Origin: Psychroflexus aurantiacus
GTDB lineage: Bacteria > Bacteroidota > Bacteroidia > Flavobacteriales > Flavobacteriaceae
Length of the DNA stretch: 64,000 nt
Direction of reading: 5' to 3'
NCBI RefSeq assembly: GCF_010820555.1
Contig: NZ_JAAIKD010000001.1
Span: forward strand, 62,001-126,000
Shown here in pieces: positions 53,996 through 63,682 of the stretch. Both the position numbers and the translations under genes were made by a program. The notes beneath the pieces are model-generated. The model worked only from the letters and a program-made list of their open reading frames with translations, was not told the DNA's origin and searched no databases. The number at the start of each line of letters is the position of its first letter. Within the stretch, counting starts at the first letter, position 1.

Positions 53996-54991
53996 CTACT
54001 CCACAAACTGATAATCTGCAAACTTCTCCTCTACTTCATCGAACGCAGCAAACACATCTTCCGCATGGTCTGAGGTTACCATTTTCATGCGGTAGTCTTT
54101 AAAGTGAGGAATGCCTTTAAAGTAGTTGGTATAATGCCTGCGGGTTTCAAAAACCCCCAGCTTCTCCCCTTTCCAGTCGATGGACATCTGGAGATGGCGT
54201 CTTGCAACATCAACCCGTTCCACCAAAGAAGGCGGCTCGCAGTGGGTTCCCGTTTCAAAATAATGCTTTACTGCCTTGAAAAACCAGGGCGAACCAATAC
54301 TCGCTCTGCCTATCATGGCACCGTCCAGTCCGTATTCATCGCGCATAAGCACCGCTTTTTCAGGTGTATCTACATCGCCGTTTCCAAATACAGGAATGTG
54401 CATACGCGGATTGTTTTTGACCTCTGCGATGGGTTTCCAGTCGGCTACCCCCTTATACATCTGTGCCCTCGTTCGCCCATGAATGGAAATGGCTTTACAG
54501 CCCACATCCTGCAGACGCTCGGCAACTTCATATATTTTGATAGAATCGTGATCCCAGCCCAGTCGGGTTTTGACGGTGATAGGCAGATTGGTGTGTTTCA
54601 CCATGGCTTCGGTAAGCTTGACCATAAGATCAACGTCTTTCAAAATCCCGGCTCCGGCACCTTTGGACACCACTTTCTTCACCGGGCAGCCAAAGTTGAT
54701 ATCGATCACGTCGGGTTTGGTCTTCTCCACAATCTCTACCGACCTCAGCATGGACTCCAGGTTGGCCCCAAAAATCTGAATACCGACAGGACGTTCTTTT
54801 TCGTAAATGTCCAGCTTCATCATGCTTTTGGCAGCATCCCTAATCAATCCCTCCGATGAAATAAACTCCGTATACACCATATCTGCCCCATACTCTTTGC
54901 ACAACGCACGAAAAGGAGGATCACTCACATCTTCCATGGGAGCAAGAAGTAAAGGGAATTCGCCTAAATCTATGTTACCTATCTTAGCCAC
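53996..54991 (-). CDS. dusB: tRNA-dihydrouridine synthase (DusB type)
   Basis: A 331-residue flavoenzyme that reduces uridines in the tRNA D-loop. Visible: the FMN-barrel start LLLAPMEDVSDPPFR, DINFGCPVKKVVSKGAGAGIL with the catalytic Cys (about residue 100), TVKTRLGW, ISIHGRTRAQMYKG and IPVFGNGDV. Length and motifs are normal. It has its own -7 box and is divergent from lepA. Confidence 0.93.
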   Translation of the reverse strand: MAKIGNIDLGEFPLLLAPMEDVSDPPFRALCKEYGADMVYTEFISSEGLIRDAAKSMMKLDIYEKERPVGIQIFGANLESMLRSVEIVEKTKPDVIDINFGCPVKKVVSKGAGAGILKDVDLMVKLTEAMVKHTNLPITVKTRLGWDHDSIKIYEVAERLQDVGCKAISIHGRTRAQMYKGVADWKPIAEVKNNPRMHIPVFGNGDVDTPEKAVLMRDEYGLDGAMIGRASIGSPWFFKAVKHYFETGTHCEPPSLVERVDVARRHLQMSIDWKGEKLGVFETRRHYTNYFKGIPHFKDYRMKMVTSDHAEDVFAAFDEVEEKFADYQFVE

Positions 54992-55013
54992 AACTTTTTA
55001 TTGCAAAATTAGG

Positions 55014-55021
55014 GAATTATA
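55014..55021 (-). promoter_or_regulatory. -7 box of dus
   Basis: On the minus strand TAATTTTG (TAnnTTTG) ends 22 bases before the dus ATG. Confidence 0.5.
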
Positions 55022-55083
55022 AACAATTCACATAAAGCTTTTAAGAGGGCTTCAGATACGGCGGTTAAGCCAAACAATTCCTG

Positions 55084-55091
55084 TATATTTG
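55084..55091 (+). promoter_or_regulatory. -7 box of lepA
   Basis: TATATTTG (TAnnTTTG) lies 48 bases before the lepA ATG, in the divergent gap shared with dus. A short inverted repeat CTGAAG…CTTCAG lies in the leader (55102-55127). Confidence 0.55.
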
Positions 55092-55139
55092 CACATCAAA
55101 TTCTGAAGCTTTTTTGACTTCAGATCAGGAAAACGGACT

Positions 55140-56936
55140 ATGAAGAATATTCGAAATTTTTGCATCATTGCCCATATCGACCACGGAAAAAGCACGTTAG
55201 CCGACCGTTTACTAGATTTTACCAAATCTGTAACCGAACGCGAACGAAAGGAACAGCTCCTGGATAATATGGACCTGGAGCGCGAGCGTGGCATTACCAT
55301 AAAGAGTCACGCCATTCAAATGGTATATACTTATAAAGGGGAGGACTATGTTTTCAACCTTATCGACACGCCCGGACACGTGGATTTTTCTTACGAAGTC
55401 TCAAGATCTATCGCTGCCTGTGAAGGAGCTTTACTGATTGTGGATGCTGCTCAAAGCATACAGGCACAAACCATTTCGAATTTATACCTGGCTCTGGAAA
55501 ATGACCTGGAAATCATTCCGGTGCTCAACAAAGTCGATCTCCAGAGCGCCAATCCGGACGAAGTTACAGATGACATTGTAGATCTTATCGGCTGTAAGCG
55601 TGAAGACGTGATCAGAGCCAGCGCCAAGGAAGGCATTGGTATTGAGGAAATTTTGAATGCGATTGTAGAACGGGTTCCGGCTCCAAAAGGGGATCCCGAC
55701 GCTCCGCTAAGAGCTTTGGTTTTTGATTCTGTGTATAATCCTTTCAGAGGAATTGAAACTTACTTTAGAGTTTTTGATGGCAGTATCAAAAAAGGTCAGA
55801 ACATAAAATTTGTGGCCACCGATAAAAATTATTCTGCAGATGAAGTAGGAACCCTGAAGCTGGTTCAGTTTCCTAAAAAAGAAATCAAAGCTGGCGATGT
55901 AGGTTACCTCATCACCGGTATAAAAAATGCCAAGGATGTAAAAGTGGGCGACACCATTACTGATGCAGAAAATCCTACCAAAAATGCAGTGGCCGGTTTC
56001 GAAGATGTAAAGCCGATGGTTTTTGCCGGAATTTATCCGGTGGAAACCGATGAATACGAAGAACTAAGGACAGCGATGGAAAAACTCCAGCTCAACGATG
56101 CCTCACTGGTGTTTGTGCCGGAAAGCTCGGCAGCCCTTGGTTTTGGTTTCAGATGTGGGTTTTTAGGAATGCTTCATCTTGAAATCATCCAGGAACGCCT
56201 CGAGCGCGAGTTTGATATGACGGTAATCACTACCGTACCCAACGTGTCTTACAATGCATTTACATTGAAAGATAAAGACAAGCCCATCATCGTAAGCAAT
56301 CCCTCAGATTTACCTGAGCCCACCTACCTGGATCGCGTAGAAGAACCTTTCATCAAGGCAAGTATTATTACAAAATCTGATTTTGTGGGATCTGTGATGT
56401 CGCTGTGTATCGAAAAACGCGGACAAATCACCAATCAGACTTACCTCACACAGGATCGTGTCGAACTCAGTTTTGACATGCCTCTTGCTGAAATTGTTTT
56501 CGATTTCTATGACAGGTTAAAGACCGTTTCTAAAGGCTATGCCTCATTTGATTACTCGCCAATTGGCATGCGAAAATCTAAACTGGTCAAAGTGGACGTC
56601 CTGCTTAACGGCAATACGGTAGATGCCCTTTCAGCTTTGCTCCATGTAGATAATGCTTACGATATCGGTAAAAGAATCTGTGAAAAACTGAAAGAGCTCA
56701 TTCCGAGACAACAGTTTGACATTCCAATACAGGCGGCTATCGGTGCAAAAATCATTGCGAGAGAAACGGTAAAAGCTTTAAGAAAAGATGTGACTGCAAA
56801 ATGTTACGGGGGTGATATTTCCAGAAAACGTAAGCTTTTGGAGAAGCAGAAAAAAGGTAAAAAACGGATGCGACAGGTGGGGAATGTAGAGATTCCTCAG
56901 GAAGCCTTTATGGCAGTCCTGAAGCTTAACGACTAA
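55140..56936 (+). CDS. lepA: Elongation factor 4 (LepA), GTPase
   Basis: A 598-residue translational GTPase that acts on stalled or misaligned ribosomes. GTP motifs: AHIDHGKST (G1), RGITI (G2), DTPGHVDF (G3), NKVDL (G4). The LepA-specific C-terminal domain ([45 protein letters not shown]) is complete. Length is exactly typical. Ends in a strong terminator. Confidence 0.98.
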   Translation: MKNIRNFCIIAHIDHGKSTLADRLLDFTKSVTERERKEQLLDNMDLERERGITIKSHAIQMVYTYKGEDYVFNLIDTPGHVDFSYEVSRSIAACEGALLIVDAAQSIQAQTISNLYLALENDLEIIPVLNKVDLQSANPDEVTDDIVDLIGCKREDVIRASAKEGIGIEEILNAIVERVPAPKGDPDAPLRALVFDSVYNPFRGIETYFRVFDGSIKKGQNIKFVATDKNYSADEVGTLKLVQFPKKEIKAGDVGYLITGIKNAKDVKVGDTITDAENPTKNAVAGFEDVKPMVFAGIYPVETDEYEELRTAMEKLQLNDASLVFVPESSAALGFGFRCGFLGMLHLEIIQERLEREFDMTVITTVPNVSYNAFTLKDKDKPIIVSNPSDLPEPTYLDRVEEPFIKASIITKSDFVGSVMSLCIEKRGQITNQTYLTQDRVELSFDMPLAEIVFDFYDRLKTVSKGYASFDYSPIGMRKSKLVKVDVLLNGNTVDALSALLHVDNAYDIGKRICEKLKELIPRQQFDIPIQAAIGAKIIARETVKALRKDVTAKCYGGDISRKRKLLEKQKKGKKRMRQVGNVEIPQEAFMAVLKLND

Positions 56937-57089
56937 ATTATAGCCGTTCTACATTACACTGAGCCAGGTGTTTTTTCAGGTTGAAGTTGAGTTCGATAGC
57001 TTTTATGCGCAGAGATACATTTCCTGAAACTTCGCGTTAGCTTCAAGTATCCGGACTGGCGCAGAAGCTCAACTGATGGATGATTTATT

Positions 57090-57135
57090 AGACCTCACAG
57101 TTCCGAAGTTTCGGGACTGTGAGGTCTTCTTTTTT
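57090..57135. terminator. Terminator after lepA (bidirectional)
   Basis: Long stem AGACCTCACAGT (57090-57101) / ACTGTGAGGTCT (57116-57127), extended by CCGAA/TTCGG inside, followed by TCTTTTTT; A's and T's on both sides let it also end the converging permease transcript. Confidence 0.88.
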
Positions 57136-57175
57136 AAAAAAGAAGACTCTTTCCGCAGGCTTTACAAAACAGGTT

Positions 57176-58264
57176 TTAGTTTTTCACATCCAGAGCATCC
57201 CGCAGGGCATTCCCAATGAGCATAAACGCCATCACTAAACTCATGATCCCCAGTCCGGGGATGATGGCTAAATAGGCTTTTCCTAAAATGATGTAACTGT
57301 AGTGGTCTTTGATCATTGCTCCCCAGCTGGGCGTTGGCGGCTGTGCACCTATTCCCAGAAAGCTAAGTCCACTTTCTATCAATATAGCCGCGGCAAAGTT
57401 GGCCGCAGAAATAACGATAACCGGCGCGAGGACATTGGGCAGGATATGCCGTAAAATGATTCTTTGATTTTTAAAGCCTAAAGCCCTGGCCGCGGTGACA
57501 TACTGAGCATGTTTCACACTCATGATTTGCCCCCTCACTACACGAGCCACTTCTACCCACATCGTAAGTCCAACCGCTATAAATACCTGCCAGAAACCCT
57601 TGCCAAGAGCCAGTGTGATGGCTATTACCAAAAGTAAGGTGGGAATGGACCAGGTGACATTGATAAGCCACATCACGGCAGTGTCAATTTTACCGCCATA
57701 ATATCCGGAGACAGCGCCCAAAAAGATCCCGAGAAGTAAAGAAATAAATACGGCGATAAATCCTACCGAAAAGGATATACGCAAGCCTATGAGCATTCTG
57801 CTTAACAGGTCACGACCATATTTATCGGTTCCTAACCAATAGGTCTTTTGGTAAATATGTTCTGAGGTGAAATCAACAGCATAGGACGTTAAATCCAGTT
57901 CGTTTTCCAGGGAAGAGTCCTTGATTCCATATTCCAGATAATACAGGGTATTGCCCTGTGTTCTGTAAGATTCGATGGGAATGATTTCGTTGGGATTTTC
58001 ATTTCCGGAAAACGACCTGGAGAGCCAGGACTGTTCTCCTGAATTGGGATTTGGAAGTTCAATAACCTGAACTGTAAATCCCGGAGGCTTGGAATGAATA
58101 CTCAGGGCCATCGAATTGGCATTTTCAGAACTATCTGGTGTCAGAACATAGGCAAAAACACCCACAAACAGGCAGAGCAGGATATACCAAAAACTTAAAA
58201 CGCCCCAAAGGTTTTTTTTGAACTTTTGGAGCGCTAAATCTTGTAAAGAAGCATTTCTTTTCAA
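57176..58264 (-). CDS. Peptide/nickel-type ABC transporter permease (OppC/DppC family)
   Basis: A 362-residue permease. One N-terminal helix is followed by a ~90-residue extracytoplasmic segment and five helices. The ATPase-contact EAA loop is visible (EVARVVRGQIMSVKHAQYVT, then AARALGFKNQRIILRHILPN) as is the ending IIPGLGIMSLVMAFMLIGNALRDALD. The OppB, solute-binding and ATPase partners are not adjacent. The start appears to be TTG at 58264; the nearest ATG is out of frame. It lies 21 bases after the S41 protease gene, probably in one operon. Confidence 0.88.
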   Translation of the reverse strand: MKRNASLQDLALQKFKKNLWGVLSFWYILLCLFVGVFAYVLTPDSSENANSMALSIHSKPPGFTVQVIELPNPNSGEQSWLSRSFSGNENPNEIIPIESYRTQGNTLYYLEYGIKDSSLENELDLTSYAVDFTSEHIYQKTYWLGTDKYGRDLLSRMLIGLRISFSVGFIAVFISLLLGIFLGAVSGYYGGKIDTAVMWLINVTWSIPTLLLVIAITLALGKGFWQVFIAVGLTMWVEVARVVRGQIMSVKHAQYVTAARALGFKNQRIILRHILPNVLAPVIVISAANFAAAILIESGLSFLGIGAQPPTPSWGAMIKDHYSYIILGKAYLAIIPGLGIMSLVMAFMLIGNALRDALDVKN

Positions 58265-58285
58265 ACGTCTAGGATTGACATTAAT

Positions 58286-60439
58286 TTAATCTTTTCTGGC
58301 TGCAAGTTTAATTGAATTTTTGTCAACATTCAGATCCTGTAGGACATGAATAGCCTCTTCTACATATACATCCTTAGACAGGCTTTCATGCCACCTTTGT
58401 CTTTTTTCGGTTAAAGAAGAGTCCTGAGTCATCAAGGCTTCCTCGTAAGGAAGGGACTTAAAAACTAGGCTTGTATTGTATTGACTGATGCCTTCAAATT
58501 TCGAAGTCATCTCTTCTACCTGAATCATTTCTTCCTTATATTCTTCATAAGCAAGACTAAACAAATTCTGTTTTCTCTGGGATTCTATCCATTGCGCATT
58601 TTCATCTATCATTTGGATTTGAGCACTCTTGGATAAGCGCGCTTTACTGGCAGATATGATTTCTTCCAGGTTGGAATAGCCTCCCCAGACTTTGTAATCT
58701 GCAGCATCTATTTTATCCCAGGGCATAGGATTTTCATAATCTCTTTCACCAATATCTATATAAGAAAAACGATCGGGCACAGCCACATCGCTGGCTACAC
58801 CTTTCAGCTGAGTAGAGCCGCCGTTTATTCTATAAAATTTCTGAGTCGTGATTTTCAGGGCTCCCATATCACCAAAAGAACTGTTACGCATCCAGCGGTT
58901 GAGATCCACTACATTTTGAACGGTTCCTTTTCCATAGGTTTGTTTGCTGCCTATCACAACAGCTCTTTCGTAATCCTGCATGGCTGCTGCAAGTATTTCT
59001 GAAGCTGATGCCGATAATTCATTGACCAGGATGACCAAAGGCTTATCCCAAATCACATCCGAATCTGTATCTTCCAGAACCTCTGTATTATCCTGAGCAT
59101 CTCTTACCTGAACTACAGGCCCTTCCTCAATAAAAAATCCGGCGATATCCACAACGGTGGATAACGATCCGCCTCCATTGTTTCTCAGGTCTATAACAAG
59201 TCCTTTAGCCCCAATTTCATTAAGTCTTTCAAGTTCTTTTTTAATGTCAGATGCTGCATTTCTTTCGGTGTAGTTCTGCATATCGAAGTAAAACTTCGGG
59301 AGGTTGATCAGTCCAAACACATCCCCATCTCTTTCAACGGTCGATGTTTTGGCGTAGGTCTCTTCAATCTCAACCACATCTCTTGTGATCCGAATGAGCT
59401 GCGTACTTCCATCTACTTTTTTGACGGTAAGCGTCACCTCGGTTCCTTTAGGCCCCTTGATCAGGTCAACTGCATCATCCAGTCGCATGCCGCGTATATC
59501 TACAGGCTCCTTTTCATCTTCCTGTTTGACTTTTTGGATAAGGTCACCAACTTCCAGTTCACCATTGGTCCAGGCGGGACCCCCCGATATGATTTCAACA
59601 ATTTTTACGTTGTCTCTCTGCTTTTGCAATCTGGCTCCTATACCTTCCAGTTTTCCGGACATAGAAATATCAAACCTGTCTTTATCCTGAGGAGCGAAAT
59701 AATTGGTATGCGGATCAAACTGACTTACGAATGAATTAATGTACAAGTTGAACCAGTCTCTGCGTTCGAGATCCGACATGGTATCAAAATAATTTTCAGT
59801 CGATTCTCTTGTGATTTCCCGAGCTTCTGCTTCCAGTTCCGCATCCGATTTCACCTCCATCTCTTCTCCATCTTCAATTCTTTGAGCCTGCTCTTCCTGC
59901 AAGTCGTAATAGGTGGAAAGGGTAGAAAATTTAAATTGCTCTCTCCATCTTTGTTTTAATTCCTTCTTGTCTTTTGCATAATCGATCTGTTCGTAATCTG
60001 TGTTTATGGTTTCTGATTTTTGGAAATCGAAAGGTTCTTCCAGCAATTCCGCATAGAATCCTTTAGCCTCTTCCATGCGTTTTTTATAGCGCTCTACGGT
60101 AAGATTGAAGAATAGCAGGTTTTTATTTTTGATTTGATCGTCAAGTAAGGTTTCAAAAGCCTGGAATTCTTGAAAATCACTTTCCAAAAAATGCCTTTTG
60201 ATAGGATCTACCCCCTTGATGTAATCCTTAAAGACAGACTGAGAAAATTCATCATCGACTTCTTTCATATCATAATGACCCTGCTCAATCACATAGGTGA
60301 TAAGTTCTATAAGCACCTGGTCTTTATCGGAATCATCATCAAAGTCCTTGGTCGTCGTAAAACTGCAAGAGGTAACCGCAAATAATGTTATCAGAAATAA
60401 AATAACAAGATTGTTTTTTAAATTGTGTTGTTTCATCAT
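58286..60439 (-). CDS. Carboxy-terminal processing protease (Prc/tail-specific type, S41)
   Basis: About 717 residues, lipoprotein signal (AVTSCS). It has an N-terminal helical Prc domain, a PDZ domain around residues 235-330 (GIGARLQKQRDNVKIVEIISGGPAWTNG…), a protease core with the catalytic Ser in ELSASASEILAAAMQDY and Lys in IGSKQTYGKGTVQN, and a C-terminal DUF3340-like helical region. Start: ATGs at 60451, 60439 and 60436; the -7 box at 60457-60464 places the transcript start near 60451, favouring 60439 or 60436. Role: trimming or degrading envelope proteins. Confidence 0.93.
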   Translation of the reverse strand: MMKQHNLKNNLVILFLITLFAVTSCSFTTTKDFDDDSDKDQVLIELITYVIEQGHYDMKEVDDEFSQSVFKDYIKGVDPIKRHFLESDFQEFQAFETLLDDQIKNKNLLFFNLTVERYKKRMEEAKGFYAELLEEPFDFQKSETINTDYEQIDYAKDKKELKQRWREQFKFSTLSTYYDLQEEQAQRIEDGEEMEVKSDAELEAEAREITRESTENYFDTMSDLERRDWFNLYINSFVSQFDPHTNYFAPQDKDRFDISMSGKLEGIGARLQKQRDNVKIVEIISGGPAWTNGELEVGDLIQKVKQEDEKEPVDIRGMRLDDAVDLIKGPKGTEVTLTVKKVDGSTQLIRITRDVVEIEETYAKTSTVERDGDVFGLINLPKFYFDMQNYTERNAASDIKKELERLNEIGAKGLVIDLRNNGGGSLSTVVDIAGFFIEEGPVVQVRDAQDNTEVLEDTDSDVIWDKPLVILVNELSASASEILAAAMQDYERAVVIGSKQTYGKGTVQNVVDLNRWMRNSSFGDMGALKITTQKFYRINGGSTQLKGVASDVAVPDRFSYIDIGERDYENPMPWDKIDAADYKVWGGYSNLEEIISASKARLSKSAQIQMIDENAQWIESQRKQNLFSLAYEEYKEEMIQVEEMTSKFEGISQYNTSLVFKSLPYEEALMTQDSSLTEKRQRWHESLSKDVYVEEAIHVLQDLNVDKNSIKLAARKD

Positions 60440-60456
60440 ATCAAAATTCATTAAAT

Positions 60457-60464
60457 CAAATCTA
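60457..60464 (-). promoter_or_regulatory. -7 box of the S41 protease gene
   Basis: On the minus strand TAGATTTG (TAnnTTTG) lies 17-20 bases upstream of the preferred ATGs (60439/60436) and only 5 from the ATG at 60451, which argues for the inner starts. Confidence 0.5.
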
Positions 60465-60593
60465 AGGTAATATTTTTCAATGTACAGTAAAAACTATACC
60501 ACATTTTTTAATCCTAGCTAATAATTTGTTAAACGTCTTTCCTGAGCGATTTACTTTCTGAAATGTTTATTTTAGCGACTTTAAAATTGAACC

Positions 60594-61382
60594 ATGCAAG
60601 AAGAAAATAACAAACCTTTAATTCTCGTCACCAACGATGATGGCATTACTGCTCCGGGTATAAGGCACCTCATTAAAATCATGAAAACAATTGGAGATGT
60701 CATTGTTGTAGCGCCAGACAGTCCGCAAAGCGGAATGGGTCATGCCATTACCATAAGTGATAATCTGTATTGTGATCCTGTCACGATAGACAAATATTCG
60801 AAGGTCAAGGAATATTCTTGCTCAGGAACACCGGCAGACTGCGTCAAAATAGCCACTCAGGAAATTCTGAAACGCAAGCCCGATTTATGTGTAAGCGGTA
60901 TTAACCATGGCTCCAATTCGTCTATCAATGTGATTTATTCCGGAACCATGAGCGCGGCGGTAGAAGCTGGCGTCGAAGGAATTCCAGCCATAGGCTTTTC
61001 CTTACTGGACTATTCTATGGAAGCTAACTTCGATCATACGACCAAATACATAAAACGCATCACTAAAAGCGTCATCAAAAATGGCTTGCCTAAGGGTGTG
61101 GTTTTAAATGTGAATATCCCTAAAGCCGGTAAAGAAAAAATAAAGGGCATAGAAGTCTGCAGGCAAGCCAATGCTCGCTGGGAGGAGAAGTTTGATAAAC
61201 GTCAAAATCCGCAGGGACGCGATTATTACTGGCTGTCTGGTGAATTTGTAAACCAGGATGAAGGTAAAAATACAGATGTAGAAGCCCTGGAAGCTGGTTA
61301 TATTTCTGTCGTTCCCATTAAATTTGATCTTACGGCACATGACTTTATAAGAGAACTTAAATCCTGGAATATCGATGATTAA
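60594..61382 (+). CDS. surE: 5'/3'-nucleotidase SurE
   Basis: A 262-residue metal-dependent nucleotidase. Hallmarks are ILVTNDDGITAPG (metal-binding Asp pair), VVAPDSPQSGMGHAIT, SGTPADCVKIA, SGINHGSN and YSGTMSAAVEAGVEGIPAIGFS. First gene of a small operon with the next membrane protein (8-bp overlap) and the thioesterase (3-bp gap). Confidence 0.96.
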   Translation: MQEENNKPLILVTNDDGITAPGIRHLIKIMKTIGDVIVVAPDSPQSGMGHAITISDNLYCDPVTIDKYSKVKEYSCSGTPADCVKIATQEILKRKPDLCVSGINHGSNSSINVIYSGTMSAAVEAGVEGIPAIGFSLLDYSMEANFDHTTKYIKRITKSVIKNGLPKGVVLNVNIPKAGKEKIKGIEVCRQANARWEEKFDKRQNPQGRDYYWLSGEFVNQDEGKNTDVEALEAGYISVVPIKFDLTAHDFIRELKSWNIDD

Positions 61383-61656
61383 GAAAGAAGTGGCCATAGG
61401 GTTTTTGATAGGTATTGCTGCAAATCTGGCAGGCATGTTTTTGTATATCAGCCTGGTGATGCAGAAAGAATTTGAACTGGTACTGGAAAAAGCTTCAGAA
61501 GAAGGTGTACTGGGAAGTATCATCGCTCTGGGTGCTATCCTGAACTTTCTTCCGTTTTTTGTCTTTATCAGAAAAAAACAAGACTATAGAGCCAGAGGCG
61601 TGCTTATTGCAACGATCTTAAGTGCTGTAGTTATTTTAATTACAAAATTTTTATAA
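61375..61656 (+). CDS. Small membrane protein, function unknown
   Basis: A 93-residue protein with three predicted membrane helices (IGFLIGIAANLAGMFLYISL, SIIALGAILNFLPFFVFI, GVLIATILSAVVILITKF). No family recognised with confidence. Overlaps surE by eight bases, so translation is coupled; it lies between surE and a thioesterase gene. Confidence 0.82.
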   Translation: MIKKEVAIGFLIGIAANLAGMFLYISLVMQKEFELVLEKASEEGVLGSIIALGAILNFLPFFVFIRKKQDYRARGVLIATILSAVVILITKFL

Positions 61657-61659
61657 AAT

Positions 61660-62142
61660 ATGTATACCAAATCATTTGAAATACGCTGGAGCGATCTCGA
61701 TGCCAACAGGCATCTTGCAAATTCTTCTTACCAAAACTTTATGAGCCATACCCGAATGGCTTTTCTGGTTGAAAACGGGTTTTCTCAACAGGAACTTGTA
61801 AAACACAATCTTGGGCCTATCGTATTCTACGAGCATATTTATTACTTTAAAGAGCTGAAACCGGAGGATCATGTGAGGGTTAGTCTGGAAGTTAAAGGCC
61901 TGAGTAAAGATGGTATGTTTTTTCAGTTTGAACATAACCTGTACAACCCGAGCGGAGAAAACTGTGCAAGATGTGAAATGATGGGATCCTGGCTGGATTT
62001 AGACACAAGACAGCTCACTGCTCTGCCGGAACACCTGATAAAACCTTTAGAACACCTGACTAAAACGGAAGACTATAAAATTTTAACCAAAGAAGACACG
62101 AGAAAGTTTGGTGCAAGACCCAAGCACTTGAAAAAAGACTAG
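61660..62142 (+). CDS. Acyl-CoA thioesterase (hot-dog fold)
   Basis: A 160-residue protein of the YbgC/4HBT type: IRWSDLDANRHLANSSYQNFMSHTRMAFL contains the catalytic-region Asp and the helix of the hot-dog fold, followed by the usual beta-sheet (VRVSLEVKGLSKDGMFFQFEHNLY). Hydrolyses an acyl-CoA of unknown chain. Third gene of the surE unit. Confidence 0.9.
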   Translation: MYTKSFEIRWSDLDANRHLANSSYQNFMSHTRMAFLVENGFSQQELVKHNLGPIVFYEHIYYFKELKPEDHVRVSLEVKGLSKDGMFFQFEHNLYNPSGENCARCEMMGSWLDLDTRQLTALPEHLIKPLEHLTKTEDYKILTKEDTRKFGARPKHLKKD

Positions 62143-62257
62143 CCCAGAAATCGGCGAGCTCATGAGTTTATAGCATGACTCCCTGAGCCCGCTGCATATG
62201 CATTTCAGAAGTTTAAAGACACCATTCAAGACATCTTTGAAAAAATAGTCTCTAATC

Positions 62258-63496
62258 ATGGGGAAAAGAAAACTTAAAAAAACGCTGGGCTTTTGGGATA
62301 TCCTGATGTTTGGCGTTGGCGGTATTGTGGGTGCCGGTATCTATGCTATCATTGGAGAAGCAGCAGCCCTGGGGGGCAACATGCTCTGGCTAAGTTTTGT
62401 TATCGCAGCCTGTGTAGCCTTGCTTACCGGTTTAAGTTATGCTGAATTTGTGAGCAGATTCCCGGATTCTGGCGGGAGTTTTGAATATATCAAACAAAGC
62501 CTGGGTTATAGATGGGCTTTGTTCATGTCGGTATTTATGATGTTCACGGGAGTGGTCGCTGCAGCCGCTATTTCCATCAGTTTTGCAGATTACCTCTCCA
62601 GATTATGGGAACTTCCCTCCTGGATTATTGTTATTGGTATCGTGGGCTTAATGGCTCTATTCAACATCATCGGCGCCAAGTATAGTTCGTATTACAATGC
62701 TTTTGCTACCATCATCACCATTGCAGGTTTAGCGGTGGTTATAGGCGTGTGTATGCCTGAATTTGGCAGCGCGAATCTTACTCAGCTAAACACCAACGGA
62801 TGGACTGGCGTTATAGCCGGAAGCGCTTTGATTTTCTTTAGTTATATAGGGTTTGAGGACCTGGTAAAAATGGCTGAGGAAACCAAAAATCCGGAAAAAG
62901 TCATGCCCAGAGGTATCCTTCTTAGCAGCTTGATTGTATTGATCATTTATGTCCTTGTAGCCATATCCGCTGTGAGTGTAATGAACTGGCAGGAGCTTGC
63001 TCAGGCCGATGGACCCTTGGCGGCAGTCATAAAAACAAAATTAGGTGGTATTGGTGCCATCGGACTTGTTGTCGTCGCTTTGTTTGCTACGAGTAAAACC
63101 ATTTTAAGCAATATTCTGGGGACCTCTCGCCTCCTGTATGACGTTTCCAGAGATAGCGACATCCAATGGCTGAAAAAATTCACGACGCTTTCCGGAATAG
63201 GAAATACGCCAAATTATGCCATTGTAGCCACTGCGCTTATAGCCATTGCTTTTGGTTTACTGGGAAATTTAAAACTCGTAGCGAGTATCAGTAATATTTT
63301 TATTTTTATCGTCTTCGGGATGGTGAATTTCTCTTTGATCTGGTTTCGCTATAAACACAGGGGAAATAAGAACAAAGCACCTTTTCATATTCCCCTGAAT
63401 ATTAACAACATACCACTCCCCACCCTTGTAGCCTTTCTGACCATCCTCATCTTGTTTGGTTATAATCTTTACAACCTGTCGCAGGGACACTTGTAA
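62258..63496 (+). CDS. APC family amino acid permease
   Basis: A 412-residue protein with about 12 membrane helices. The first helix motif GVGGIVGAGIYAIIGEAAA is the substrate-binding GxG-type unwound segment of APC transporters, and IFFSYIGFEDLVKMAEETKNPEKVMPRGI is the helix 6-7 region. Substrate not evident. Stands alone; 115 bases separate it from the thioesterase. Confidence 0.92.
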   Translation: MGKRKLKKTLGFWDILMFGVGGIVGAGIYAIIGEAAALGGNMLWLSFVIAACVALLTGLSYAEFVSRFPDSGGSFEYIKQSLGYRWALFMSVFMMFTGVVAAAAISISFADYLSRLWELPSWIIVIGIVGLMALFNIIGAKYSSYYNAFATIITIAGLAVVIGVCMPEFGSANLTQLNTNGWTGVIAGSALIFFSYIGFEDLVKMAEETKNPEKVMPRGILLSSLIVLIIYVLVAISAVSVMNWQELAQADGPLAAVIKTKLGGIGAIGLVVVALFATSKTILSNILGTSRLLYDVSRDSDIQWLKKFTTLSGIGNTPNYAIVATALIAIAFGLLGNLKLVASISNIFIFIVFGMVNFSLIWFRYKHRGNKNKAPFHIPLNINNIPLPTLVAFLTILILFGYNLYNLSQGHL

Positions 63497-63682
63497 ATCC
63501 TGAATCACAACTTTATTGTTTATTATTTTAGAGCAATTCCCTAGATTTTATCAGGATTAAAGGCTGGTCTAATAAAGCTAACTCAGTCTTAGGTGTTAAT
63601 TATTTAATCATAACTTACTGGTTTTTAGTTTTTTATGAATTAATTTATTATTTTTAATCTAGGCATTTTAATACCGTGTGTT

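Noticed and set aside
54104-54859. A 251-codon open frame on the plus strand
   Set aside because: It is antisense to dus, whose motifs are complete; no start context, and the translation is not protein-like.
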